Source: UBA7330 sp965243485 (lineage in GTDB: Bacteria > Bacteroidota > Bacteroidia > Cytophagales > Cyclobacteriaceae). Taken from it: a DNA stretch of 64,000 nt. The position numbers were made by a program, and so were the translations under genes. The notes below the pieces were generated by a model. That model saw only the letters and a list, made by a program, of their open reading frames with translations. It ran no database searches and was not told where the DNA came from. This document shows positions 53,103 through 62,123 of the stretch, one piece after another (the first letter of the stretch is position 1; each line of letters starts with the position of its first letter). The stretch covers positions 1,674,001 through 1,738,000 of the forward strand of contig CBDEVP010000001.1 of the NCBI GenBank assembly GCA_965243485.1. Reading direction: 5' to 3'.

Positions 53103-53129
53103 CCTGTCATCTAGTGGATTGATGGCAGG
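53103..53129 (+). terminator. stem-loop before the second sulfatase
   Basis: CCTGTCAT and ATGGCAGG form an 8-bp stem (one wobble) around an 11-base loop, with TTTTG after it. Lying downstream of the promoter motif at 53056, it could act as an attenuator or a 5' stabiliser. Confidence 0.35.
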
Positions 53130-53154
53130 TTTTGCGTCTATTAAACAATAACCT

Positions 53155-54582
53155 ATGAAAACCAGGCAGGCAGTCTTATTCATTATTATTTCGGCTCTAT
53201 TTACAGGTTGTAATAATGAAGAAAATTTTACACCACCCAACTACCTGTTTATCATGGTGGATGATCTGAATGACTGGGTGGGCTGCATGAATGGTCACAT
53301 CCAGGTCCGGACACCCAATATTGATAAGTTGGCTGCAAAAGGAGTTTTGTTTTCAAACGCCCACGCACAGACGGCCATTTGTAATCCCTCCAGGACCAGC
53401 ATCATGACCGGATTATATCCTGAGACGACAGGCATATATTTCAATGCTGGAAATATCGAGGATTCACCAATTGCGAAAAAAGCTGAATTGATGACCAGAC
53501 GATTTGAACGAGAGGGTTATGAAGTGCTGGGAGCAGGAAAATTGTATAACAGCCAGGATGAGAAATATATGGAAGATTATGCGGGCAGTTTTGGCAGGTT
53601 TGGTCCGCTGCCGGATCAAAAACTAACCAGCTATGACGGGCACCGATTGTGGGACTGGGGCATTTACCCGAAGAATGATTCCTTAACTCCGGATTATAAG
53701 GTGGCAAACTGGGCTATCGAGGAGCTGGCTGGAGAATTGAATGAACCTTTTTTTATGGGCGTTGGGTTTTTTCGGCCTCATGTACCTATGTATGCTCCTG
53801 AAGCGTGGTTTGATATATATCCGCTTGAAAATGTAATTCTGCCGGAAATTAAAGAGAATGATATGGAGGATATTTCTAAATATGCCCAAAATGTGACCAG
53901 TCTTGAACACATTGAGCCACCCCACGACTGGATCCTTGAAAACGATCAGTGGAAGCCGCTGGTGCAATCCTATCTGGCCAGTGTAAGCTTTGTAGATCAT
54001 CAGATAGGTAAAGTCATGGATGCTTTGGAAAAGAGTACTTATGCTGAGAATACTATCATCGTATTATTCAGCGATCATGGCTTTCACCTGGGGGAAAAGA
54101 GGATCTGGGCCAAGCAAACCCTATGGGAGGAAAGTACCAGGGTTCCTTTGATCTTTTCAGGTAAAAATATTCCAAAAGGAAAGGTTTGTAGCCGGCCTGT
54201 CCAGTTGCTGGATATTTATCCGACTTTGTTGGAATTATCAGATCTGAAGGTCAGTGATCAGCTGGAAGGTCATTCTCTCAAGCCCCTGATAGATGAACCC
54301 AATGCGGACTGGCCACATGTAGCAGTTAGCAGTTTTGGTCCCGGGAATTATGCCATCAGAACTGATCATTATCGATACATCAGATATCTCGATGGCTCTG
54401 AAGAATTCTACGATCACATCCACGATAAGAATGAATGGGACAACCGGATTGATAATCCTGAGCTTAAAGAACAAATCAATTGGCACCGGAGCTATGTTCC
54501 GGATCAGGCCCATCCGATTCTAGGAGCCGGATCCACCGGGCACAAAGCCTATCAATCCGCCAAAGACGTGATTGGAAAATAG
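53155..54582 (+). CDS. lipoprotein sulfatase (S1 family, iduronate-2-sulfatase-like)
   Basis: 475 residues. Lipoprotein signal (VLFIIISALFTGC), FIMVDDLNDWVGCMNGH (metal Asp pair), signature C76-N-P-S-R (AICNPSRTSIMTG), EVLGAGKLYN, and VLFSDHGFHLGEKRIWAKQT. The DDLNDW and DHGFHLGE forms are typical of the iduronate-2-sulfatase-like S1 group, which removes 2-O-type sulfates. It is the second sulfatase in the locus and differs from that at 48592. It lies behind a FecI-2-type motif. Confidence 0.92.
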   Translation: MKTRQAVLFIIISALFTGCNNEENFTPPNYLFIMVDDLNDWVGCMNGHIQVRTPNIDKLAAKGVLFSNAHAQTAICNPSRTSIMTGLYPETTGIYFNAGNIEDSPIAKKAELMTRRFEREGYEVLGAGKLYNSQDEKYMEDYAGSFGRFGPLPDQKLTSYDGHRLWDWGIYPKNDSLTPDYKVANWAIEELAGELNEPFFMGVGFFRPHVPMYAPEAWFDIYPLENVILPEIKENDMEDISKYAQNVTSLEHIEPPHDWILENDQWKPLVQSYLASVSFVDHQIGKVMDALEKSTYAENTIIVLFSDHGFHLGEKRIWAKQTLWEESTRVPLIFSGKNIPKGKVCSRPVQLLDIYPTLLELSDLKVSDQLEGHSLKPLIDEPNADWPHVAVSSFGPGNYAIRTDHYRYIRYLDGSEEFYDHIHDKNEWDNRIDNPELKEQINWHRSYVPDQAHPILGAGSTGHKAYQSAKDVIGK

Positions 54583-54620
54583 GGAGTTTTTGAAATTTTT
54601 AAATTAAAAATCACAATGGC

Positions 54621-54651
54621 TTTGGGGGTAAATCCGAAAATCTCAGTTTAT
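54621..54651 (+). promoter_or_regulatory. second copy of the candidate FecI-2 promoter, upstream of fecR-2
   Basis: TTTGGGGGT (54621-54629), 16 bases, GTTTAT (54646-54651), equal in blocks and spacing to 53056-53086. It is 31 bases before the fecR-2 ATG. It would drive fecR-susC-susD. Confidence 0.55.
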
Positions 54652-54682
54652 AGCACTGGACGACCTACTATTTTTTCATTTT

Positions 54683-55687
54683 ATGACCGACTACCTTAAG
54701 CTTATCACCAGGGAGCTTTCCAACGAAATAAGTTTCGACGAGGCCCAAGAACTAAAGGACTGGGTAAGCAAGTCCAAAGAGAATGAACTTTTCTACAGAA
54801 GGTTTGGTGAATTGTGGCGAGCGTCAAAATACAAACCTTATGTAGAGAATCAGGAGGAAGTTTTCCAAAAGATCTCCCGGGAGTTGGGCTTGAAATACCC
54901 TGCACAGCATCAGGTATACCGTCCTCAGGTATCTTCCTGGTTTAAGTACTGGCGCTCAATTGCAGCATCCATCATCCTGTTGATCATTATAGGATCATCT
55001 TATTTCATGATACCTGAAGAAGAAAAGGTAATCGTTGAGGTGAACAAAACGATCATCAAGAGCACCCGAAGTGGAGGAAAGATGCTGGTAACTCTTCCGG
55101 ATGGTAGCGTTGTAAAGCTCAATTCCGAGAGCTATATAGAATATCCTGAAAAATTCACTAAACAGCGACAGGTTAAGCTAGTAGGAGAAGCCTTCTTTGA
55201 GGTTTCCAGAGATACGCTCCGCCCTTTTATTATCAGCACGGGTGATATTCAGGTAAAAGTTTTAGGTACCTCTTTCAATGTAAAGGCATTTCCTTTCGAA
55301 GAGTCTATGTCGGTGGCAGTAGCTTCAGGTAAGGTACTTGTAGAGAAAAAGAATAAAGTGAATGAAGAGCAGGTAAGCACCCTGCTGCCTACGGAGATGG
55401 TCTCTGTAGATCATAAAACAGGAAAATTCCAAAAAAGTCATTTCGATCCTGACCTCCTGGCCTGGCGGGATGGAGTATTGGTCTTCAAAAAAGCATCTTT
55501 CCCGGAAATTGTCGAACAACTGGAGCGATGGTATGGAGTAGACATTATCGTAAAGAAAAGCACCCGAATTACCGATGGATTTACCGGGAGATATGAAAAT
55601 GTCCCTTTAGAGGTAATCCTGGAAGGAATGAGCTTTGCCTCGGATTTCAATTTTCAGATAAATGGCGATACAGTAATTATCAATTAA
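54683..55687 (+). CDS. FecR-type anti-sigma factor (system 2)
   Basis: 334 residues. Cytoplasmic N-terminus binding the sigma factor, membrane helix (about 92-111; SIAASIILLIIIGSSYFMI), FecR domain (VTLPDGSVVKLNSESYIEYP; GEAFFEVSRDTLRPFIIST; VLGTSFNVKAFP), and a C-terminal DUF4974-like domain (FPEIVEQLERWYGVDIIVKK) that faces the STN domain of SusC. Partner of FecI at 50349. A hairpin separates it from susC. Confidence 0.9.
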   Translation: MTDYLKLITRELSNEISFDEAQELKDWVSKSKENELFYRRFGELWRASKYKPYVENQEEVFQKISRELGLKYPAQHQVYRPQVSSWFKYWRSIAASIILLIIIGSSYFMIPEEEKVIVEVNKTIIKSTRSGGKMLVTLPDGSVVKLNSESYIEYPEKFTKQRQVKLVGEAFFEVSRDTLRPFIISTGDIQVKVLGTSFNVKAFPFEESMSVAVASGKVLVEKKNKVNEEQVSTLLPTEMVSVDHKTGKFQKSHFDPDLLAWRDGVLVFKKASFPEIVEQLERWYGVDIIVKKSTRITDGFTGRYENVPLEVILEGMSFASDFNFQINGDTVIIN

Positions 55688-55725
55688 CCCAAGAAACTAT
55701 GAATGATTCAAGCTAATCAAAAAAT

Positions 55726-55777
55726 GGGCCTGTTGATCCTAAACGTTTGGAGGACGATCAGATAAGTCAGCAGGCCC
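55726..55777 (+). terminator. attenuator-like stem-loop between fecR-2 and susC
   Basis: GGGCCTGTTGA and TCAGCAGGCCC make an 11-bp stem (one wobble), with an inner GATC/GATC pairing, then CTTTCCT. It lies 37 bases ahead of the susC ATG and may separate low fecR from high susCD transcript levels. Confidence 0.55.
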
Positions 55778-55813
55778 TTTCCTAAGTAATGTTAACCTAG
55801 AAAATTTAAAATT

Positions 55814-58800
55814 ATGCAATCAAAATTACTAAGACAACTGGTCATCATGTCCAGACATTTGTTACTTGTTATTTTATTACACGGAGTACTCTCCTGTGTT
55901 TTGGTCGCTTCCGATCTTCATGCACAATATAAGAGTAAGAGCATTGAAGAGATCTTTGTTACGCTTCAAATAGAAGATACAAGAGTCAGCACTGCTTTTA
56001 ATATTTTAAGCAGGGAAACCGGATTTTCATTTGCCTTCAATGAAGAGCTAGTGGATCTCAGACAGCGCATTGATATTGATGTGACCAATGGATCACTCGG
56101 TGATGTGCTTCGAGAGATCTCCAGGACTACCAATTTAAGGTTTAAGCGGGTCAATGACAATATTCATGTTGCCTTACACACTGGTGAAATCACCAAGCCC
56201 ATTGAAGAGATCCTTACTTATGAGCAGCAGTCAGTTTCCGGTAGGGTAGTTTCGTCAGAGGATGGGGAAGGACTTCCCGGTGTAAGCGTGACGATCAAAG
56301 GGAGTTCAAGCGGTACGGTGACTGATGTGAATGGAGCATATTCCTTACAGGTTCCTGAAGGCTCTGTATTGATTTTTAGTTTCGTAGGTTATGAGACTCG
56401 TGAGATCGCTGTAGGAGATCAATCAGAGATAAATGTCAGTATGAATACGGATATTCAGACACTGGAAGAATTGGTGGTTGTCGGATATGGTACTGTAAAG
56501 AAAAGTGACCTCACAGGGTCTGTGGCCAGTGTTAAGGCCAAAGACATCAATTCGTTTCCAACAACCAATATGATCCAGGCGCTTTCTGGTAGAGCACCCG
56601 GTGTTCAGGTTATACAAACCACTGGCGCACCTGGTGCAGGATTAAGTGTTCGTATCCGGGGCACAAACTCAATTCAGGGAGGAAACGAACCTCTTTATGT
56701 GATAGACGGATTTCCTTACTCGGGTAACCCAACCAATATTAACAATTCGGATATTGAAAGTATAGAAATACTTAAAGATGCCTCAGCGACTGCTATTTAC
56801 GGATCCAGGGGTGCTAACGGTGTTGTATTGATCACAACAAAAAGCGGCAAAGCAGGGGAGACCAGAGTCGATTTTGAATCAAGTTATAGCGTACAAAGCC
56901 TGAGAAAGAAGCTTGAGTTAATGAATGGGGCGGAATATGCCGAAATGGCCAATCTACAGGCAACAAACGACAACATAACGCCTTATTTCACTCAGGCGGA
57001 GATCGATGCATTCGGGGAGGGCACTGACTGGCAGGATATCGTTTTTCAGGAAGCTCCCATCTGGTCGTCTTCATTGAATGTGAGCGGCGGAAATGATAAG
57101 ACTAAATTTTCTATCGGGGGAAGTTTCTTCGGCCAGGATGGAATCGTAAAGGGGAGTGATTATGACAGGTACACTCTGAGAACAAATATTACTCACGACA
57201 TCAGTAAAATGTTTAGTGTTTCATTAAACAATACGGCTACTTATTTGAAAACAGAGCGCCGGGACAGTGATGGAGGCACAAGAGGGGGCTCAATGATCAA
57301 TGCCGCTGTGGGAGCTGCTCCCATTTCCAGACCTTACAATGACGACGGCACTTTAAATGTACTTGCTCAGGAATTTCCGTTTGTCCCGGTCGATATGATC
57401 AACCCACTGAATTTCATCAATGAGCAGACCAATGTTTTAAAAGCTAATGTCATCCTAACAAATCTGGCTTTCCTGTTTAAGCCCATTGAGGAAATTACGA
57501 TCAAAATATCCGGGGGAATTGAAAACAGGGATGATCGAAGGGATGTATACACTTCAAGAGACTTTATCAACTCAGAGGGAAGTGCATCTGTGGGGACAAG
57601 TCAGTTCAGAAGCCTGCTCAGCGAAAACACTATCAGTTATAATAAAACATTTGGTGGCATCCATTCGCTTTCAGCAGTGGCCGGTTTTACATTTCAGGAT
57701 TTTTTAAGTACTTCTCTGGGAGCAAGTGGTCAGGGCTTTTTGAGCGATGTATTTGAAACACATGATCTTGCCGCTGCAGCCACGCAGGGGATTGCCAATA
57801 CTGGTTATTCATACTCTTCTATACTATCCTACCTGGGAAGAGTCAATTATGCCTTAAACGATAAGTACTTGTTTACGGTGAGTTTCAGGGCCGATGGATC
57901 TTCCAGGTATAGCGAAGGGAATAAATGGGGATATTTCCCATCAGGTGCTTTCGCATGGCGACTGTTTGAGGAGGATTTCTTTACAGCCGATAATATCTTT
58001 TCGGACCTGAAAGTGAGGACCAGCTGGGGGTTGACAGGTAGCCAGGCAATTGGTGCCTACTCTACACTCAACCTGTTGTCATCTGGTCTGGTCGTTTTGG
58101 ATGATGCTCTATATAATACTTTTGCTCCATCAAACAGGCTTCCGGGTGATCTGAGGTGGGAAACTACAGAGCAAATAGATTTTGGAGCTGATTTTGGCTT
58201 TTTGAATAACAGGATTCTGGTTACTGCTGATTACTACATCAAAAACACCAGAGATCTACTCAATACTGTTACCCTTCCGTCGTCGACAGGCTATATTTCC
58301 ACGATCAGGAATGTAGGGGCAGTTCGAAACAGTGGTGTTGAATTGGGGGTAGATGCCAAAATACTGACAGGTACATTTAAATGGGATATGAATGCCAATA
58401 TTTCATTTAACAGGAATGAGGTCGTTAAGCTTCAGGATGGTGAAGATATTTTGGGCGGACGTGTTTCAGTGCTTGCAGTAAATGATGATGTTACCATCTT
58501 AAGAGAGGGCAGACCCATCGGGCAATTTTACGGATATGTGGAAGATGGTTATGACAGCAATGGTCAGATTGTGCTGAAAGACCTTGATGGGGATGGATCA
58601 ATTACGGCTGAGGATAAAACTTATATCGGAGATCCTAATCCGGATTTTATCTACGGGATCAATTCCAATATGTCTTTTAAGAATTTTGAACTGACATTAT
58701 TCTTCCAGGGGACCTATGGTAATGATATTTATAATGTAAGTTCAATACCAACAACAATCGATTACGGCCAGGGGCTTAACATGCCAAGAGAAGTCTACCT

Positions 58801-59128
58801 GGATCACTGGACCCCTGAAAATACCGATGCCAAATATCCATTAATTAGCAGGAATACGTCGGCTTATAATTCAGACCGATGGATTGAAGATGGTTCTTTT
58901 CTCAGGTTGAGGAATGTCGAGGTAGCTTATAATTTTCAAGTGAATAATATAAGCTGGTTGGAAAATGCTCAGGTTTATTTCAGTGGACAAAACCTGCTGA
59001 CCATCACTCAGTATTCCTGGTGGGATCCGGAGGTAAATTCAAGAGGGGCAGGAACTTCTCGGGGTATCGATCATTTTACCTATCCAATTGCCAAGTCCTT
59101 TACTGTTGGGTTTAGGCTTGGATTTTAA
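55814..59128 (+). CDS. SusC/RagA-type TonB-linked outer-membrane transporter with STN domain
   Basis: 1104 residues. Long signal sequence (to about 38), STN domain (about 42-118), carboxypeptidase-D-like domain (about 139-215; SGRVVSSEDGEGLPGVSVTI), plug domain (about 225-345; NMIQALSGRAPGVQVIQTTG, GANGVVLITTKSG), and the 22-strand barrel ending FTVGFRLGF. With SusD it forms the glycan-import complex of the outer membrane. The STN domain ties it to FecR-2. Expected cargo is a sulfated, rhamnose-containing oligosaccharide, judged from the neighbours. Confidence 0.96.
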   Translation: MQSKLLRQLVIMSRHLLLVILLHGVLSCVLVASDLHAQYKSKSIEEIFVTLQIEDTRVSTAFNILSRETGFSFAFNEELVDLRQRIDIDVTNGSLGDVLREISRTTNLRFKRVNDNIHVALHTGEITKPIEEILTYEQQSVSGRVVSSEDGEGLPGVSVTIKGSSSGTVTDVNGAYSLQVPEGSVLIFSFVGYETREIAVGDQSEINVSMNTDIQTLEELVVVGYGTVKKSDLTGSVASVKAKDINSFPTTNMIQALSGRAPGVQVIQTTGAPGAGLSVRIRGTNSIQGGNEPLYVIDGFPYSGNPTNINNSDIESIEILKDASATAIYGSRGANGVVLITTKSGKAGETRVDFESSYSVQSLRKKLELMNGAEYAEMANLQATNDNITPYFTQAEIDAFGEGTDWQDIVFQEAPIWSSSLNVSGGNDKTKFSIGGSFFGQDGIVKGSDYDRYTLRTNITHDISKMFSVSLNNTATYLKTERRDSDGGTRGGSMINAAVGAAPISRPYNDDGTLNVLAQEFPFVPVDMINPLNFINEQTNVLKANVILTNLAFLFKPIEEITIKISGGIENRDDRRDVYTSRDFINSEGSASVGTSQFRSLLSENTISYNKTFGGIHSLSAVAGFTFQDFLSTSLGASGQGFLSDVFETHDLAAAATQGIANTGYSYSSILSYLGRVNYALNDKYLFTVSFRADGSSRYSEGNKWGYFPSGAFAWRLFEEDFFTADNIFSDLKVRTSWGLTGSQAIGAYSTLNLLSSGLVVLDDALYNTFAPSNRLPGDLRWETTEQIDFGADFGFLNNRILVTADYYIKNTRDLLNTVTLPSSTGYISTIRNVGAVRNSGVELGVDAKILTGTFKWDMNANISFNRNEVVKLQDGEDILGGRVSVLAVNDDVTILREGRPIGQFYGYVEDGYDSNGQIVLKDLDGDGSITAEDKTYIGDPNPDFIYGINSNMSFKNFELTLFFQGTYGNDIYNVSSIPTTIDYGQGLNMPREVYLDHWTPENTDAKYPLISRNTSAYNSDRWIEDGSFLRLRNVEVAYNFQVNNISWLENAQVYFSGQNLLTITQYSWWDPEVNSRGAGTSRGIDHFTYPIAKSFTVGFRLGF

Positions 59129-59158
59129 TTAAGAAAATCATTCACTCATTAAATATTA

Positions 59159-60637
59159 ATGGAAATGGAAAATATTACTAGATTTTTTAAGGGGTTATCC
59201 TTATCAATTGATCATATAGTTATTCTTATACTGTTGGTTGGTTTGGTTTCCTGTGAGGACATATTAAATGAAGAGCCAAAAAATGTGGCGACTAGTCAGT
59301 TCTATCAAACGCCCGAAGAGATGCAAGCTGGTGTTTTTGCCATCTACAGTGCTTTGGGTGGTAACACGCGAGCTGAGTTGTATGCGGTGTTGGATTATCA
59401 CTCCGAGTTTGTGTACGGAAGAGGTAGCAGGGCGAATTATAATGACTTTGCCGGATTGAATAGTGGTAATATCAATGTGGCTACTGGTCGGTGGAACATG
59501 CTGTATTCCGGGATAAGGAACGCCAATATCATCATAGCAAATGCGGGTAATGCAACAGATATTGATCCGGATGATCTGGATGCTTTTGTTGGTGAAGCTA
59601 AATTTCTGAGAGCTTGGGCATATTTTGACCTGGTAAGAAACTGGGCGGGTGTTCCCCTAAGGACTGATCAGAATATGGATGAACGGGATATTCCAAGGAG
59701 TACGGTTGCTGATGTTTATGACTTAATTTTGGATGATCTTCTTCAAGCGGAAAGTGCTTTGCCTGAAGACGCTGAAAACGTGGGCCGGGCTACTTCATAT
59801 GCTGCCAAGACACTTCTGGCGGATGTTTACCTGACACTGGGGATGTATCCTGAAGCCAGGGACAAAGCGAATGAAGTCATTGCATCTGATAAATATAGCC
59901 TGGTACCGGTGGCGAGTTTTGAGGATTTTCAGTGGGATGTTTTCGGACCAACCATTGTGACTTCCTCCGAAGAAATTTTCTCAATAAAATGTACCAGATT
60001 GGATGGTTTTGGAAATTGGATGTTATTCATTACCAATCATCCAAGTACTGGAAATTTTAATTTTGGAGGAGCCTATGCCTCATACAGTGATGCAACCAAT
60101 CCTTTCTATGTCAATTGGGATGATGGTGACATTAGAAAGGCTTTATGGGATAATATTGATTTTGGGTTAGGGCCAAATACACTTGTCAGTAAAAAGTTTA
60201 TTGACCCGGAAGCAGCGAGTAGGGTTGGGGCTGGAAATGATATCCCGGTTTACCGATATCCCGACGCACTGCTGATATATGCCGAAGCATCCAGTCAGGC
60301 TAACGGAGGTCCAACCGCCGCTGGGATGGAGGCACTTAACAAGGTACACAGAAGGGCTTATGGTCATGACCCTAACACAACTTCAGTGGATGATTATGTC
60401 CTCGCAGATTATGATCAGGACAGCTTCCTGGATTTAGTACTGACCGAAAGAGCTTATGAATTTCAGATGGAAGGAAAGAGATGGCTGGATCTGAAGCGAA
60501 CGGATAAGGCAGCGGAAACCATTCAAAATTCACTTGGTATTACCATCGCTGAGAAGCACTATTTATGGCCTATCCCGGCGAATGAGATTGAACTGAACAA
60601 GGCATTTACGGGAGAGAATCAGAATCCGGGTTACTGA
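59159..60637 (+). CDS. SusD/RagB-family surface glycan-binding lipoprotein
   Basis: 492 residues. Lipoprotein signal (IVILILLVGLVSC; lipid Cys), then the SusD fold: NEEPKNVATSQFYQTPEEMQ, tetratricopeptide-like helices (VGEAKFLRAWAYFDLVRNWA), and the closing LTERAYEFQMEGKRWLDLKR and HYLWPIPANEIELN. It captures the glycan and closes the SusC pore. It follows susC by 30 bases in the same operon. A perfect hairpin at 60656 follows. Confidence 0.96.
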   Translation: MEMENITRFFKGLSLSIDHIVILILLVGLVSCEDILNEEPKNVATSQFYQTPEEMQAGVFAIYSALGGNTRAELYAVLDYHSEFVYGRGSRANYNDFAGLNSGNINVATGRWNMLYSGIRNANIIIANAGNATDIDPDDLDAFVGEAKFLRAWAYFDLVRNWAGVPLRTDQNMDERDIPRSTVADVYDLILDDLLQAESALPEDAENVGRATSYAAKTLLADVYLTLGMYPEARDKANEVIASDKYSLVPVASFEDFQWDVFGPTIVTSSEEIFSIKCTRLDGFGNWMLFITNHPSTGNFNFGGAYASYSDATNPFYVNWDDGDIRKALWDNIDFGLGPNTLVSKKFIDPEAASRVGAGNDIPVYRYPDALLIYAEASSQANGGPTAAGMEALNKVHRRAYGHDPNTTSVDDYVLADYDQDSFLDLVLTERAYEFQMEGKRWLDLKRTDKAAETIQNSLGITIAEKHYLWPIPANEIELNKAFTGENQNPGY

Positions 60638-60655
60638 TTCGATGTGAAAATCAAT

Positions 60656-60689
60656 GTCTGCCACCATTCAACTGGAACCGGTGGCAGAC
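60656..60689 (+). terminator. terminator-like hairpin after susD
   Basis: GTCTGCCACC and GGTGGCAGAC make a perfect 10-bp stem with a 14-base loop, followed by TTTAATAAAATT. It probably ends or attenuates the susCD transcript, 27 bases before the next gene. Confidence 0.65.
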
Positions 60690-60715
60690 TTTAATAAAAT
60701 TGGGAATTACGAATA

Positions 60716-62107
60716 ATGAAGAAAATCGAAAGAAGGAAAGCCCTTAAGTCCATAGGGACATTGTCTCTCGGAGTAGCTGCGACCTCGCTTGCCAAAGGAG
60801 ATGTGGTCAAAGAACCCTATAAGGTCTACGAAAAAACCATTGAAACGGATATTCTAGTAGTCGGTGGGGGAACTGCTGGGGTTATTGCAGCCATCCAGGC
60901 TGGTAGAGCAGGGGCCAGAACAGTTCTTCTTGAGAGCGGAAGTCAATTGGGAGGAACCACCACAACCGGAGGTGTTCGGTTTCCTGGCATATTTCACGCC
61001 TGGGGAGAGCAGATCATCAGTGGAATCGGCTGGGAGCTAGTCATGGATGCGGTTCAATTGAATGATGGTGTATTACCAAACTTTTCAATCATTCCGGACA
61101 ATAAGACCATCAGTCACTGGAGACACCAGGTGACTGTGAATGGCCCCCTTTATGCCATGCTGGCTGAGGAAAAATGCATTGAAGCTGGAGTTGATATTCA
61201 CTATTATGAGACACCCACTGAAATGATCTTTAAGAACGGAAAATGGAGTGTAAAATCAGTAGGTAAAGGTGTTTCTAACGAAATTGTTTGCAGTCAGGTC
61301 ATTGACTGCTCAGGAAATGCTGCAGCAGCATCCATTGCCGGCTTCACCCTGTTGAGAGAAGAGGATACTCAGCCAGGATCGTTCATCTACAGGATTGGCG
61401 GTTATGATCTCGAATCACTTGACCTTACGAAGATCCCAAAACAATATCATGGGCGCCTAAGGCAAAACATGCTCATTAACGAAGATGTGAAGGTTGATAC
61501 ATCTGTAAATAAGTTTCCTCCCACAGTCCCTTATGGATATGTCTACGTTCCGGGAGCTGACTCCTCAACGGCAGAGCGGCATACCAAAGCCAACATTGAA
61601 GGAAGGGCTTCATTGTTAAAGCTGATCAGGGAACTGAGAACTTTCCCGGGATTAGAAGAATTAAAGCTTGTTGATGCTCAGCCGGAGACTGCTGTCAGAG
61701 AGACGTACCGCATTGATGGTTTGTACCGCGTTACAAAAGATGACTACGTATCAGGGAAGGTATTTGAAGATTCTCTTTCGTACTCTTTCTATCCAATCGA
61801 TCTCCATCGCGACGGAAAATCCATTTACCAGGAATTCTTAAAACCAGGGATCGTGGCTACCATTCCATTGCGAGCTTTGATCCCGAAGAACAGCCAAAAT
61901 TTTCTCGTGGCAGGACGTTGCCTGAGCAGTGACCGGCTGGCAAATTCAGCACTGAGGGTGCAGGCTTCCTGCATGGGGATGGGGCAATCTGCCGCCGCAG
62001 CTGCTGTACTGGCATGGAAAAACAATACTACACCAGCTAATGTATCAATCCCTGAATTAAAAAGGATGCTGGCTGAACATGGCGCTATCATACCCAAAGC
62101 CACATAA
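60716..62107 (+). CDS. exported FAD-dependent oxidoreductase (Tat-type signal)
   Basis: 463 residues. The N-terminus ERRKALKSIGTLSLGVAA has the twin-arginine pattern (RRxxLK) of folded, cofactor-bearing exported proteins. FAD fold: ETDILVVGGGTAGVIAAIQA, LLESGSQLGGTTTTGGV, then VIDCSGNAAAASIAG and a C-terminal LVAGRCLSSDRLANSALRVQ. This is the FAD_oxidored group often found in glycan loci, thought to oxidise sugar or sugar-acid C-OH groups. It lies after susD and 16 bases before the FMN-binding-like gene, suggesting a redox pair. Confidence 0.85.
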   Translation: MKKIERRKALKSIGTLSLGVAATSLAKGDVVKEPYKVYEKTIETDILVVGGGTAGVIAAIQAGRAGARTVLLESGSQLGGTTTTGGVRFPGIFHAWGEQIISGIGWELVMDAVQLNDGVLPNFSIIPDNKTISHWRHQVTVNGPLYAMLAEEKCIEAGVDIHYYETPTEMIFKNGKWSVKSVGKGVSNEIVCSQVIDCSGNAAAASIAGFTLLREEDTQPGSFIYRIGGYDLESLDLTKIPKQYHGRLRQNMLINEDVKVDTSVNKFPPTVPYGYVYVPGADSSTAERHTKANIEGRASLLKLIRELRTFPGLEELKLVDAQPETAVRETYRIDGLYRVTKDDYVSGKVFEDSLSYSFYPIDLHRDGKSIYQEFLKPGIVATIPLRALIPKNSQNFLVAGRCLSSDRLANSALRVQASCMGMGQSAAAAAVLAWKNNTTPANVSIPELKRMLAEHGAIIPKAT

Positions 62108-62123
62108 GATCGTATCTTTATAG

